From NCBI RefSeq assembly GCF_030441895.1, contig NZ_JARJAS010000015.1: DNA of 64,000 nt; one strand, given 5' to 3'. The DNA comes from Enterococcus_D entomosocium (GTDB lineage: Bacteria; Bacillota; Bacilli; Lactobacillales; Enterococcaceae). The notes beneath the pieces are model-generated. The model saw nothing but the letters and a program-made list of their open reading frames with translations, was not told the origin of the DNA and did not search any database. The first letter of the stretch is position 1. Each line of letters opens with the position of its first letter. The position numbers and the translations under genes are program-made. This document shows positions 16,452-25,877 of the stretch, one piece after another.

Positions 16452-18486
16452 ACAAAATGAAGCTGGTTTTGCGCTGATTTATGCCCTCGCGGCGATCATT
16501 CTTTCCTCTTTGATGATTGGCTTGGTCTTCCTTGTTGCTCGAAATGTCAATTCACAAATTCGAACGATAGATAGCTTCCGTCGAGTGGAAGATGTACACG
16601 AATATTCCTTTCAACTCGCTTCTCAGGAGCTAAAACTGAGAATAGATGATTTCATCACTCGAACCATGCAGAATGGCGGCTTCTATTCTAATAATAATGA
16701 ATGGCAAGACCATCTAGATAACGAATTGAGATTTGTGCTGGACGAAGTCGATGTGAATGAGAACATCGATGATAAATTTTCTTTTACCTCCTCTGTCGTT
16801 GACTATGAATATAATGAGATCGCCCCTTATGTAATGACCAAATCTGGTGGGGAGCAAGGATGGATCCAATCCGCCTCGATGCTGCCAGATAAAACCAATC
16901 TTCAAATCATTATTCAAATTCAATCGCAAGTCACGGATCAGACGCAATTGGCTGAAGGGCAACCGCGAGTACATACAGCTTCTGCCGAATATATCTATGA
17001 AATGCAGCTTGAAGAAGAAGACCTCGAACAAAGACAAACACAGCTGGATATTTGGCGAAACATTTTTTATCCCTATTACTTACCCTCTACAGCAGGGCAA
17101 GCTGTATCCGCCGATACTTGGGTTCGAAAATTGTTTGAAGTCGCCGATTTTCAACGCGTACGTCCATCGTTTGATTATCTCGCTTTTGAATCGGATGACT
17201 TCTTGCAATTCGGGTTTGCCAACAATGTCCTGCAAGATTTTCAAGACGGCAGATTTTTAGATTTTCGAACAAAGCCGATTCTTAATTGGCTGCATTTCGA
17301 TGGTTCCTTTTTCTTTAATCATGGGGTCCAGATGGAAGGACAGGGAAGCGGGCAATTTTCGGCAAAAAGTCTGCTTGCGATCCAGAATGATGGCGGACAG
17401 CCTAGTAACGGGTTGAACGTGATCAAAGACATCTTCTTGCAAGCCGGTTTAGGAATGTATATCGATTTGGGCAGTCGAGCTGGCAGTCGCTTGGTCCTAT
17501 CACAAGCATATACGGATATCCTTGCTGGAAACGTATGGATCAACAACACCAATAGTTCGGCTTCGAGAGTTGAGCAAGAAGGGGTTCTCTTTGCTGAAGG
17601 CCATCTAAATGTTTCCGTAAATTCACCGGATGCGGGCACTGGGTTAGGCGAATTAAATAGCAATTATTTTAATTTTTATCATCGAGAAGCCACGAAACAG
17701 AACCCTGCGGCAGATGGTAGTTTGACGTTTATGAAGCCGTCGATGGTTCTGACGAGCAGCAATTTTTATGCGGGACCAGTCACGGAAGGCTCGATCGTGC
17801 ATAGTACCGAAGATACGGAACGAAGGATTACTGTGTATGGTGATTTTATGCTGACGAATACGATGATGCCTAGTGGTGGAACGATCGATGATTTCTCGTA
17901 TTTTCAGAATCAAAATCAATTCACAGTGCCCCATGACCCGTCAAGAATCACATTGGATGGCAGCAATACCATAATGGAGGTTCACGGGCTTTCATTTATC
18001 GATGCGCCGAAAACTGCTCGTAGATTGGCATTAGCAGAAGCCGGCAGTTCAGCGGTTTTTGATTCTTATTATGAAGATCCAGCGTATTGGAATCAAATCA
18101 CCTTAAAAAATGGTGCCCAGCTGATCTTGGGTCATACAGGCGTTGAACCCTTTCATTTAGCTGTGGATAGAGAGTCGACCTTTGTCATGGAAATACTGCC
18201 AGATTTGGCATTATTTGACCCGACTTTTTTAGCAACAGGGGCTCATAACCGTCGTCTTGAAGGAACGGTCGTTCTCGTACCTTACTATATGGATGACCAG
18301 GTGGAACTAGAAAATCAACTGCAACAATTAGGCGTCAATTATCGCGTCCGCGACTTTGAAAGTCAGGCACAACCGGGGGAGGTAACGATCCTCAGAAGTT
18401 TTTTGGATCGAAACATGTGGTCTGATGATGAAGCATATTTAACCGTTACACGAATGTTTGACTATATCAACAAACTCGATTATTGA
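16438..18486 (+). CDS. large minor prepilin lacking Glu5 (PilX/GspK-like)
   Basis: 682 residues from ATG 16438, preceded by a G-rich site. A 10-residue leader ends in EAG and is followed by FALIYALAAIILSSLMI, a prepilin helix in which the +5 residue is Tyr instead of Glu. Lack of Glu5 is characteristic of the tip minor pilins GspK and PilX-like proteins, which cap the filament. At 682 residues it is far larger than usual, with an extended, beta-rich ectodomain. It overlaps the preceding prepilin by 14 bases. It may carry the tip binding activity. Confidence 0.82.
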   Translation: MDDGRQNEAGFALIYALAAIILSSLMIGLVFLVARNVNSQIRTIDSFRRVEDVHEYSFQLASQELKLRIDDFITRTMQNGGFYSNNNEWQDHLDNELRFVLDEVDVNENIDDKFSFTSSVVDYEYNEIAPYVMTKSGGEQGWIQSASMLPDKTNLQIIIQIQSQVTDQTQLAEGQPRVHTASAEYIYEMQLEEEDLEQRQTQLDIWRNIFYPYYLPSTAGQAVSADTWVRKLFEVADFQRVRPSFDYLAFESDDFLQFGFANNVLQDFQDGRFLDFRTKPILNWLHFDGSFFFNHGVQMEGQGSGQFSAKSLLAIQNDGGQPSNGLNVIKDIFLQAGLGMYIDLGSRAGSRLVLSQAYTDILAGNVWINNTNSSASRVEQEGVLFAEGHLNVSVNSPDAGTGLGELNSNYFNFYHREATKQNPAADGSLTFMKPSMVLTSSNFYAGPVTEGSIVHSTEDTERRITVYGDFMLTNTMMPSGGTIDDFSYFQNQNQFTVPHDPSRITLDGSNTIMEVHGLSFIDAPKTARRLALAEAGSSAVFDSYYEDPAYWNQITLKNGAQLILGHTGVEPFHLAVDRESTFVMEILPDLALFDPTFLATGAHNRRLEGTVVLVPYYMDDQVELENQLQQLGVNYRVRDFESQAQPGEVTILRSFLDRNMWSDDEAYLTVTRMFDYINKLDY

Positions 18487-18500
18487 AAGGAGGGCGCCAG

Positions 18501-20075
18501 TTGCCGCAATCAAGTGAAAGAACGCCACGTAGAAAACCTAGAAGGCCTCTCAAAAAGTCTGAGAGTAGTCCAAGTTCAACCACCGCTGAGAAAACACAAA
18601 CAGGCAACCTGTTTGACTTAGAGATCAGCTCAGAGGTTTTGTCACTGATCCCCCGCTCGTTTGCCAAACAGCACAGCGTCTTTCCATTAGAAAAAAAAGG
18701 CAACCGCTTGACCGTTGCGATGGCAAACCCTGGGGATTATGCGGCGATCAATGAAATGCGTTTGATCACTGGGTTATTGATTCGTCCGCAAAAAGCCCAC
18801 AATGCCGATATCCAACAACTGATCGTTCGCGATTACCCTTCTGAGATCAGTTTGGATGGCTTGAGCGACTCTCTCGTTGAAACCATCGATCCAGAAGGCG
18901 ACTCAAAATTAGATGATTCGCCAATCGTAAAATTGGTCAATACCCTGCTGCAAGATGCAGTGGATCGGGGCGCCAGTGATATCCATTTCGATCCCCAAGA
19001 AAAAGGATTAGTTGTCCGCTTACGGGTCGATTGGGAGTTTCGTACCCATGAAAACTTGCCTAAGAGTATTCAGACTGGTGTTACTTCACGACTGAAAATC
19101 ATTTCCTCCTTGGATATCACCGAAACACGTGTGCCACAAGATGGTCGGGCAATGATTCGTAACGGGGGCAACGTGGTTGATTTGCGGGTCTCGGTTTTGC
19201 CTGTCATTCATGGGGAGAAAGTCGTGATTCGGGTGTTGGATCGCTCCAGTGGCATTCGGCGCCTAGATGAGTTTCGCTTTGAACCGAAGGTATTGGCGAC
19301 CTTTAAAGCGATTTTGCATAAACCCCATGGAATCATTCTTGTCACAGGACCGACAGGATCAGGGAAATCATCTTCCTTGTATGCGGCGCTGCAAGAGTTG
19401 AACACGCCGGAGATCAATATTATCACCGTCGAAGACCCAGTAGAGTTTCAGCTGCAAGGTATCAACCAAGTGGCAGTCAACAGCAATGTCGGTTTGACCT
19501 TTTCCGCTGGGTTACGGTCGATCTTGCGACAAGACCCCAATGTCGTGATGGTGGGAGAGATTCGAGATGGCGAAACGGCGGAGATTGCGATTCGGGCTTC
19601 CATGACCGGGCACTTGGTATTATCCACCCTGCATACCAATGATTCCGTCAGCACCATCAATCGCTTAGTCGACATGGGGGTAGAACCGTTTCTGGTCGCT
19701 AATGCGTTAGAAGGCATCTTAGCTCAACGGCTCGTCCGAACCCTTTGTTCTTCTTGTAAGACAGTAGGACCAGCCAGCGACAAGGACAAGCAGTTATTTG
19801 AATCCTATGGCATCACGGTTACGGAACTGGCACAGCCTGTGGGCTGTCCAAAGTGTGGCAATACGGGATTCAAAGGGCGAATGGCCGTCCAAGAGCTGTT
19901 GACGATCGATGCCAAGCTGCGTCGTATGATCACGAACAAAGCGACTAACGACCAGCTGATGGATTATGTTCAGGAACGAAAGATGCGCTTTTTGTTGGAT
20001 GATGGGTTAGACAAAGTGCAACAAGGCTTTTCCACCATCGAAGAAGTCTTGAAGGTGGTCGCTGCAGAAGAGTGA
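18501..20075 (+). CDS. pilB: type IV pilus extension ATPase PilB
   Basis: 524 residues from TTG 18501, six bases after AGGAGGG. Order of parts: a basic N-terminal tail, an MshEN-like N-terminal domain (FAKQHSVFPLEKKGNRLTVA), and the GspE ATPase core. Walker A is GPTGSGKS at residue 283, the Asp box is TVEDPVE, Walker B is MVGEIRD, and the His box follows (STLHTND). The zinc-binding Cys4 motif that marks extension ATPases is complete: C416/C419 and C449/C452. It powers pilin assembly at the cytoplasmic face together with PilC, PilM, PilN and PilO. A hairpin separates it from pilT. Confidence 0.95.
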   Translation: MPQSSERTPRRKPRRPLKKSESSPSSTTAEKTQTGNLFDLEISSEVLSLIPRSFAKQHSVFPLEKKGNRLTVAMANPGDYAAINEMRLITGLLIRPQKAHNADIQQLIVRDYPSEISLDGLSDSLVETIDPEGDSKLDDSPIVKLVNTLLQDAVDRGASDIHFDPQEKGLVVRLRVDWEFRTHENLPKSIQTGVTSRLKIISSLDITETRVPQDGRAMIRNGGNVVDLRVSVLPVIHGEKVVIRVLDRSSGIRRLDEFRFEPKVLATFKAILHKPHGIILVTGPTGSGKSSSLYAALQELNTPEINIITVEDPVEFQLQGINQVAVNSNVGLTFSAGLRSILRQDPNVVMVGEIRDGETAEIAIRASMTGHLVLSTLHTNDSVSTINRLVDMGVEPFLVANALEGILAQRLVRTLCSSCKTVGPASDKDKQLFESYGITVTELAQPVGCPKCGNTGFKGRMAVQELLTIDAKLRRMITNKATNDQLMDYVQERKMRFLLDDGLDKVQQGFSTIEEVLKVVAAEE

Positions 20076-20093
20076 GGCGCGGATTGATTTATC

Positions 20094-20113
20094 GGTGATC
20101 CAGGGATCACCGG
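20094..20113 (+). other. perfect intercistronic hairpin between pilB and pilT
   Basis: CGGTGATCC (20094-20102) is inverted as GGATCACCG (20105-20113). No T run follows, so it is not a normal terminator; it could stabilise or process the mRNA. Confidence 0.6.
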
Positions 20114-20166
20114 AGAACTACATACATTGTTTTAGAAGAAAATGCACATAGAAAGGGGCTGGTTTA

Positions 20167-21477
20167 ATGGATCAAACGAGAGTGGCAACACAAGAGCGAG
20201 CAACCAAAAGGACGACGAGAGAAAAAACAGCTCCGACCCGTACCCGCATTCGGGAAAATCGTGAACTGAGAGAAAAAAAACGTGCCCACAGTCGCCAGAG
20301 CGATCAAGACCGATCTGTCTCGACGCGGGAGATCATTCAAAAAGCAGAACGGCAAGCAGTGACAAAAACGACGACTGCCAACAGTACACAGGGCGTCAAT
20401 CGCAACGAAGCGGCGCAATTTGCTGCCATGTCACCTAAAGAGCGGATCGATCATTGGTTGATGATCGCCGTCGAACAAAAAGCATCGGATATCCATTTAG
20501 TCGAAGGCGTCCCACCGATTTTTCGTCGCCACGGCGACTTGCTACCGATCGAAGGGGTGCCGACCATCGACACCAAGGACATCGAAGCCATTGCCGAAAT
20601 CCTTTGCAACCAACGGCAATGGGAGGAATTCAAGGAAAAAGGCGAAACCGATTTGGCCTACGAATTAGGCGACATCTGCCGCTTTCGGGTCAATATTTTC
20701 CGTCAAAAAGATACCGTTTCGATCGCCTTGCGGCAGATCCCCATCGAGATCCCGAAATTAAGCAAACTCGGTATGCCGACCGTCTTGCGGACTCTGATCC
20801 ATAAAAGCCAAGGCTTGTTCTTAGTTACAGGGCCGACCGGCTCAGGGAAATCAACGACACTGGCTGCGATGCTGGACTATTTGAATGACACCAAAAAGAC
20901 GCATATTTTGACGTTGGAAGACCCGATCGAGTACATCCATAACCACAAAAAAAGCATCGTTGCCCAGCGGGAAGTCGGCAGCGACACCCTGTCCTTTGGC
21001 AATGGCTTACGAGCTGCCCTACGGCAAGATCCAGATGTCATTTTAGTAGGGGAGCTGCGGGATTTTGAAACGATCTCGATTGCCTTGACGGCAGCGGAAA
21101 CGGGACACTTGGTATTAGGAACCTTGCATACGTCAAGTGCCCCAGCGACTATTGAACGGATCGTCGATGTCTTTCCTGCCGATCAGCAGACTCAGATTCG
21201 TACACAGCTTGCTGGCGCTTTACTAGGGATCTTGTCCCAGCGCTTGCTGCCAACGATCGATGGCAATGGACGGGTAGCAGCAACCGAAATGATGCTCAAT
21301 ACCCGAGGGATCGCCAGCTTGATCCGTCAAGGGAAAACCCACCAGATCCATAATATGTTGCAGATGGGGAAAAACGAAGGCATGCATACCATGAGCGCCT
21401 CTTTAGAAGAACTGGTTGCTGCGGAACGGGTCGATGCTGATGTGGCAGATAACTTAATGGAGGAAGGGGGCGAATAG
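20167..21477 (+). CDS. pilT: type IV pilus retraction ATPase PilT
   Basis: 436 residues with an AAAGGGG site. The first about 95 residues are a basic, low-complexity extension not typical of PilT (usually about 340-370 residues). The core carries Walker A GPTGSGKS at residue 222, LEDPIEYIH, VGELRDFETI and the His box GTLHTSS. The segment ASLIRQGKTHQIHNMLQMG corresponds to the AIRNLIRE region required for retraction. The zinc Cys4 of PilB is absent, as expected. It should disassemble the filament and allow twitching or DNA/surface pulling. Confidence 0.95.
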   Translation: MDQTRVATQERATKRTTREKTAPTRTRIRENRELREKKRAHSRQSDQDRSVSTREIIQKAERQAVTKTTTANSTQGVNRNEAAQFAAMSPKERIDHWLMIAVEQKASDIHLVEGVPPIFRRHGDLLPIEGVPTIDTKDIEAIAEILCNQRQWEEFKEKGETDLAYELGDICRFRVNIFRQKDTVSIALRQIPIEIPKLSKLGMPTVLRTLIHKSQGLFLVTGPTGSGKSTTLAAMLDYLNDTKKTHILTLEDPIEYIHNHKKSIVAQREVGSDTLSFGNGLRAALRQDPDVILVGELRDFETISIALTAAETGHLVLGTLHTSSAPATIERIVDVFPADQQTQIRTQLAGALLGILSQRLLPTIDGNGRVAATEMMLNTRGIASLIRQGKTHQIHNMLQMGKNEGMHTMSASLEELVAAERVDADVADNLMEEGGE

Positions 21478-21480
21478 CCG

Positions 21481-22692
21481 ATGGCACTCTTTGCCTATCA
21501 AGGCACCAATGTCCGAGGCGAAACGTTTTCTGGCAGCTTGCGTGCCAATTCCTCCGTCGAAGCCCGCCAAAAACTGCGCCAAAAGCACATCAAAGTCAAC
21601 AGCTTGATCGAACAGCCAGAAACCTTGGCGAATAAAGAGATTCAACTCTTTACAAAAGTTTCGTTAAAACTGCTGGTAGGGTATTTGCGCCAGTTTTCGA
21701 CATTGATCGCTTCGGGGATCACGATCGTTGATGCCTCACGAATGCTGGAAGAACAGCAAAAAAACCCAAATTTCAAGAGAATTCTCGGTGAAGTTCGGGA
21801 TGAGATTGATAGCGGACGCCCGCTTTCAGAAGCTTACAAAGATCATCCCAATGCCTTTCCGACACTTCTGACCAGTGTCATCGCTGTTTCGGAGATGTCT
21901 GGATCACTGGAAGGAAATTTAAAGGATATGGCGGATTACTATGAAAAAAGCGCCGAAAACCGTAGCGGGATCGTTACCGCGATGGTCTATCCAATTATTT
22001 TAGTGATTTTAACCTTTATCGTGGGGATCATTTTATTGGTGATGATCGTTCCGATGTTCGTGGAAGTATTTGAAGGATTTGATGCCGATCTGCCGACGAT
22101 CACCGTCGCAACGATGGCGATCAGCGAGTTCCTTCAGACCAGAGGATGGGTTTTAGCCGTCTTGATCGTCGGATTTTTCGTCGGACTGTGGATCGCGCGA
22201 CGCAATCCAACCTTTGATTTCGCTTTTCAAAGTTTTCTATTACGCATTCCACTGGTGGGCGATATGATCACCAAGAATAGTTTTTCATTATTTATGACAA
22301 CCATGTCGACACTGCTCAGCAGCTCTGTCGGTATGGTGACCGCCTTGAATATGAGTCGGGATGTCGTTGCCAATAAATACATCAAGCGAATCATCGATAA
22401 CTGTGCCTTTCAAATTGAAGAAGGTGGCAAGATGAGCGATGTCTTTCGCGGCAACATGATGGTTCCGATGTTAGTGACCCAGATGGTCGAGATTGGCGAA
22501 AGTACTGGTTCCCTTGAGGACATGCTGAAACGATTGAGTATCATCTATCAAAAAGAAGTTGATGAAACCAGTAAGCGACTGAAAACGATCATGGAACCGA
22601 TTGTCATCTTGATAATCTGTGTGATCGTTGGCTTGATCGTTGCGGCGATCATGATCCCGATGTTCGATTTATTCGGTGCGATCCAAGGGTAA
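21481..22692 (+). CDS. pilC: type IV pilus platform protein PilC (GspF family)
   Basis: 403 residues, three bases after pilT. It has the GspF layout: a short N-terminal cytoplasmic part (FAYQGTNVRGETFSGSL), then two T2SSF domains with paired membrane helices (about residues 165-190, 215-235 and 375-398). Landmarks are RQFSTLIASGI, AVSEMSGSLEGNL and MVEIGESTGSLEDML. It is the inner-membrane rotor on which PilB and PilT act. Gene order pilB-pilT-pilC matches known type IV pilus loci. Confidence 0.95.
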   Translation: MALFAYQGTNVRGETFSGSLRANSSVEARQKLRQKHIKVNSLIEQPETLANKEIQLFTKVSLKLLVGYLRQFSTLIASGITIVDASRMLEEQQKNPNFKRILGEVRDEIDSGRPLSEAYKDHPNAFPTLLTSVIAVSEMSGSLEGNLKDMADYYEKSAENRSGIVTAMVYPIILVILTFIVGIILLVMIVPMFVEVFEGFDADLPTITVATMAISEFLQTRGWVLAVLIVGFFVGLWIARRNPTFDFAFQSFLLRIPLVGDMITKNSFSLFMTTMSTLLSSSVGMVTALNMSRDVVANKYIKRIIDNCAFQIEEGGKMSDVFRGNMMVPMLVTQMVEIGESTGSLEDMLKRLSIIYQKEVDETSKRLKTIMEPIVILIICVIVGLIVAAIMIPMFDLFGAIQG

Positions 22693-22708
22693 TGAATTTT
22701 GGTATTAT

Positions 22709-22728
22709 CAAGCCACCTAGACGGCTTG
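22709..22728 (+). other. hairpin upstream of the major pilin gene
   Basis: CAAGCC (22709-22714) pairs with GGCTTG (22723-22728), followed by TTTAATATAT. It may be an attenuator or an mRNA-stabilising element for the pilin message. Confidence 0.5.
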
Positions 22729-22767
22729 TTTAATATATATGGAAGAAACAGGAGGAGTAAACACACT

Positions 22768-23283
22768 ATGATTGATGCAATTTTAGCAGAAGAAACAACG
22801 GACAATCGATTGAATAAATTATTGAAAGACGAGCGCGGCCTCTCCTTGGTCGAGTTGCTGGCAGTAGTCGTTATCTTAGCGATCATCGCTGGGATCGGGG
22901 TTATTGCGATCGGTAACGTAATTCAAAATTCACGGGAAGATGCAGCTGTTGCAGATGTACAACAAGCATTTTCAGCAGCAATATTGTACCAATCAACGAA
23001 TCGTACATTAAACAATGGAACAGCAGGAGCAGCAAATTTTGATTTGGCAGATGTGATTGAAGACGGCTTGTTGAGTGCAAATGCGTGGACATCAGTGTCA
23101 GCAAATGCTCCAGGCACAGTCCAATTCTATGTTTCAGCAGATGGTGAACTTACAATGTTTGTTCCAGGTGATGTTTTGAGAGCAGGGCAAGTAACCAATG
23201 ATCCTGTGGGAGCAGCAAATGCTGGTTATAGTCAGAGTCAAATCAATGCTTTAACACGAGATGATCTATTTACACGACCTTAA
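22768..23283 (+). CDS. probable major type IV pilin
   Basis: 171 residues from ATG 22768 (GGAGGAG site); the longer open frame has no site. A long, 24-residue charged leader ends in DERG and is followed by LSLVELLAVVVILAIIAG, with Glu at +5. The mature protein would be about 147 residues, the size of a major pilin, rich in Ala and Asn with no cysteine. It sits alone between the platform and peptidase genes, apart from the minor prepilins, has its own upstream hairpin and a strong translation start. All this favours the major subunit over another minor pilin. Confidence 0.88.
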   Translation: MIDAILAEETTDNRLNKLLKDERGLSLVELLAVVVILAIIAGIGVIAIGNVIQNSREDAAVADVQQAFSAAILYQSTNRTLNNGTAGAANFDLADVIEDGLLSANAWTSVSANAPGTVQFYVSADGELTMFVPGDVLRAGQVTNDPVGAANAGYSQSQINALTRDDLFTRP

Positions 23284-23343
23284 GTCACTAACCTGACCTA
23301 AGGTGTACGGCAACTCAACCCCCCAGGAAAAAAGGAGTTTTTT

Positions 23344-24096
23344 ATGAACGAAATTTTGCAACAGATCCCAATGGGCCTAATCATTGGTTATCTTTTCATC
23401 ATAGGAATGTGTCTAGGTTCTTTTTTCCTAGTGGTTGGTTGGCGGGTTCCCAAAAAGGAATCCCTGCTGACTCGCTCGCACTGTGATGACTGCCAACAGA
23501 CATTAGGTGCAAGGGACCTCATTCCAGTTTTATCATACCTTATTTTAAAAGGCAAGTGCCGTAAGTGTCAAAAAAAGATCCCGCTGATTGCTTTTCTTTA
23601 TGAAGTGTTGATCGGCATGCTATTTACGGGTACGACCTTGCTGTTTTGGGGCACTGCTGAAGTGATTGCCGCTTGGTGTTTATTAGCCTTATTAGCCATT
23701 ATTTCTGCCAGCGACATCTTCTATCAGCTGATCCCCAATAAAGTGTTAGCCCCTTTTTTCGCCGGAGGGATCGGTTTACGGTTGATCCAACCGCAAAATG
23801 AATTTTGGTGGTATTGGCTCGTTGGCTTCTTTGCTGGCTTCTTGCCATTGTATCTCTTAGCGGAGCTCAGTAAAAAAGGCATGGGTGGCGGCGATATCAA
23901 ATTATTTGCCGTCTTAGGCGTGTATATCGGCCCAGTGCAAGTCTTGACGGTTTTATTTGTCGCTTCTTGCTTGGCAGTGATCTTTTACGTGATCCAAATG
24001 CTACGGGGCAAAGTCAAAAGCCGCTACATTGCTTTTGGTCCCTTTATAGCCATTGCTACCGGCATGGTTTATCTTGGCAGCGGCTGGTTCCTTTGA
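23344..24096 (+). CDS. pilD: prepilin peptidase/N-methyltransferase PilD
   Basis: 250 residues with AAAAGGAG directly before. The N-terminal methyltransferase-like domain has both zinc pairs, C47/C50 and C72/C75. The two catalytic aspartates of the GXGD aspartyl protease family are D124 (SASDIF) and D184 (GGGDIK). About seven or eight hydrophobic helices are present. It cleaves after the Gly of the four prepilins in this block and methylates the new N-terminus. The ribosome binding site lies in the loop of a short A6/T6 helix. Confidence 0.95.
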   Translation: MNEILQQIPMGLIIGYLFIIGMCLGSFFLVVGWRVPKKESLLTRSHCDDCQQTLGARDLIPVLSYLILKGKCRKCQKKIPLIAFLYEVLIGMLFTGTTLLFWGTAEVIAAWCLLALLAIISASDIFYQLIPNKVLAPFFAGGIGLRLIQPQNEFWWYWLVGFFAGFLPLYLLAELSKKGMGGGDIKLFAVLGVYIGPVQVLTVLFVASCLAVIFYVIQMLRGKVKSRYIAFGPFIAIATGMVYLGSGWFL

Positions 24097-24204
24097 ATTG
24101 GGTTGCTGACCTTGGCGTTTGCTTGATTTGCTAAGCAAGCGTTGTACATAGAAATAACGTTGGTTCCTTCATATAAAACCAACAAGAAGAAAGCAGGTCC
24201 TCGT

Positions 24205-25251
24205 ATGTTTGGCAAAAAAACAATTCCCCGCTTAGTAGGGATCGACATCCAAAAAAACTGCATCCGTTACTGTACCAAAAAAGGTGACCGTCTCAAATAC
24301 GGCGAGCTGGTTGTGAATGGTACGATTTTTAAAGATGATAAGCTGCGCAATCCTGATAGTCTTGAAGCCGCCTTCAATGAGATTGCCAAACGCTTGGGAT
24401 TACGCACGATGAGTGTGGTGATCACGGCACTAAATTCTCGTCTGCTGATCAAACAGATCCCAATCGGTAAGATGAACTCGGAAAAAGAGATTCGCGAGTA
24501 CTTGTATTTTGAATTGGGGGAGTCCATCTCTTTGCCTTTTGAAAACCCGATTTTTGATCTACTGATCCTAGGTAAAGGTAACAAGGAAAAAGTACCAAAA
24601 GCACAAAAGAAAAAAGCCAGCAAGAAGGAAGAGAAAGCAGAACCGCAAGCTGTGGTCATCCAGCGGAATCGGTTTACCATCAATGGCAATGTGCCAGTCG
24701 TGGTCACATCAGAGCCGATTTTGATTCAACTCGGCGACACATTGAAAAAAGGCGGCCATCAGTTGATGGGCGTCGATTGCAGTTTTCTGGCGTATAGTCG
24801 TATGTTTCAGCGACAGATCAACTGGAGTGAAAATTTCGTGCTGGTCGAGTTAGATGCTGGCATCGCCAATATCACCTTTTTTGAAGAATTGGTGCCGACT
24901 TACCTGCAGTATGAAGATTATAATCAAGCCAACTGGAAATATATTGAAAAAGCCCAATCTGTGCAAGTGAACTTTAGGGAAAGTGCGGAGATCCAAGCTC
25001 TGGAAGGGTTAGCAGAAACCTTGAATTCGGTGATTGCTTACTATTATCAGGAAATCTCGCCTGATTGTGAATTGAAAAAAATCTACTTAGTCGGCGGTCA
25101 TCCAATGCTGCGGAAAGAAGTCCAAGAAATATTTCATGAGTTGTCTTCTTTGCCGGTCAAAACGATTTCCGCAAAAGTAAGTGAAACCAGCAAGAAAAAA
25201 ATTCCCGACCGCTATATCTTGGCTGCGGGATTAGCGACGAAAGAGGTGTAA
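24205..25251 (+). CDS. pilM: type IV pilus assembly protein PilM
   Basis: 348 residues from ATG 24205. It has the actin-like fold landmarks of PilM: VGIDIQKNCIRYC near the N-terminus, ENFVLVELDAGIANITF in the middle and KIYLVGGHPMLRKEVQEIF near the end. A Lys-rich insert (KVPKAQKKKASKKEEK) lies at about residues 133-150. PilM is cytoplasmic and links PilN's N-terminal tail to the ATPase. It is followed by pilN after two bases, the classical pilMNO order. Confidence 0.9.
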   Translation: MFGKKTIPRLVGIDIQKNCIRYCTKKGDRLKYGELVVNGTIFKDDKLRNPDSLEAAFNEIAKRLGLRTMSVVITALNSRLLIKQIPIGKMNSEKEIREYLYFELGESISLPFENPIFDLLILGKGNKEKVPKAQKKKASKKEEKAEPQAVVIQRNRFTINGNVPVVVTSEPILIQLGDTLKKGGHQLMGVDCSFLAYSRMFQRQINWSENFVLVELDAGIANITFFEELVPTYLQYEDYNQANWKYIEKAQSVQVNFRESAEIQALEGLAETLNSVIAYYYQEISPDCELKKIYLVGGHPMLRKEVQEIFHELSSLPVKTISAKVSETSKKKIPDRYILAAGLATKEV

Positions 25252-25253
25252 CC

Positions 25254-25877
25254 ATGAACATCAATCTATTGCCTAATAAATTTATCCGTAATCGGGCGTT
25301 TGAAGTCATTCTTTCGGTTTCGCTTCTCCTTTCGTTAGTAGTCGTTGGGGTTTGTGGGTTAGGCTTTTGGTATTATCAAAGGCTGGTGACCAATAATCAA
25401 AGCAATATCATGTCTAGTCAAACAGAGTGCATCGTTTTCCAGCGCCAGTTAGAAGAGATGCTAGCGTCAAAATCTCAAGACCTGCAAGAATTCATTGCCT
25501 TGCAAAAGCAAGAGAAATATTTCACAGCGCCTATTATGGAAACCTTTGAGGAAGTGGCATCAGGAATCGATGTGACCATCAATTCGTATAATTTGCTGCT
25601 AAATGGCGAGGGGACAATGTCCGAAACAGCCCAAGACGGTACACCATTGTTTCCTTTGGTGAGCATGGCAGTCCAAGGGGATGTTTATGAAAGTCTGATT
25701 CGCCTTAAATCGGCTTTTGAAGCAATCGATTGGGTACATCATGTGACTTATCAATCTTTTTCTCATAGTTCAACGCCGCAAGATGGGCGCATCACTGTCT
25801 ACCTCTCACGAATCGCTGCACCACAAGTGATCAGTGAAGAGAGCGAAGAGGAAAGCGAGGTGGAAGCGGATGACTAA
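25254..25877 (+). CDS. pilN: type IV pilus assembly protein PilN
   Basis: 207 residues. It begins MNINLLPNKFI; the INLLP motif is the conserved PilM-binding tail of PilN. A membrane helix (about 18-43) and an extracytoplasmic coiled region and ferredoxin-like domain follow, ending in an acidic tail. GAGGTG precedes the ATG. It overlaps pilO by eight bases. It acts with PilM and PilO in the alignment subcomplex. Confidence 0.9.
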   Translation: MNINLLPNKFIRNRAFEVILSVSLLLSLVVVGVCGLGFWYYQRLVTNNQSNIMSSQTECIVFQRQLEEMLASKSQDLQEFIALQKQEKYFTAPIMETFEEVASGIDVTINSYNLLLNGEGTMSETAQDGTPLFPLVSMAVQGDVYESLIRLKSAFEAIDWVHHVTYQSFSHSSTPQDGRITVYLSRIAAPQVISEESEEESEVEADD

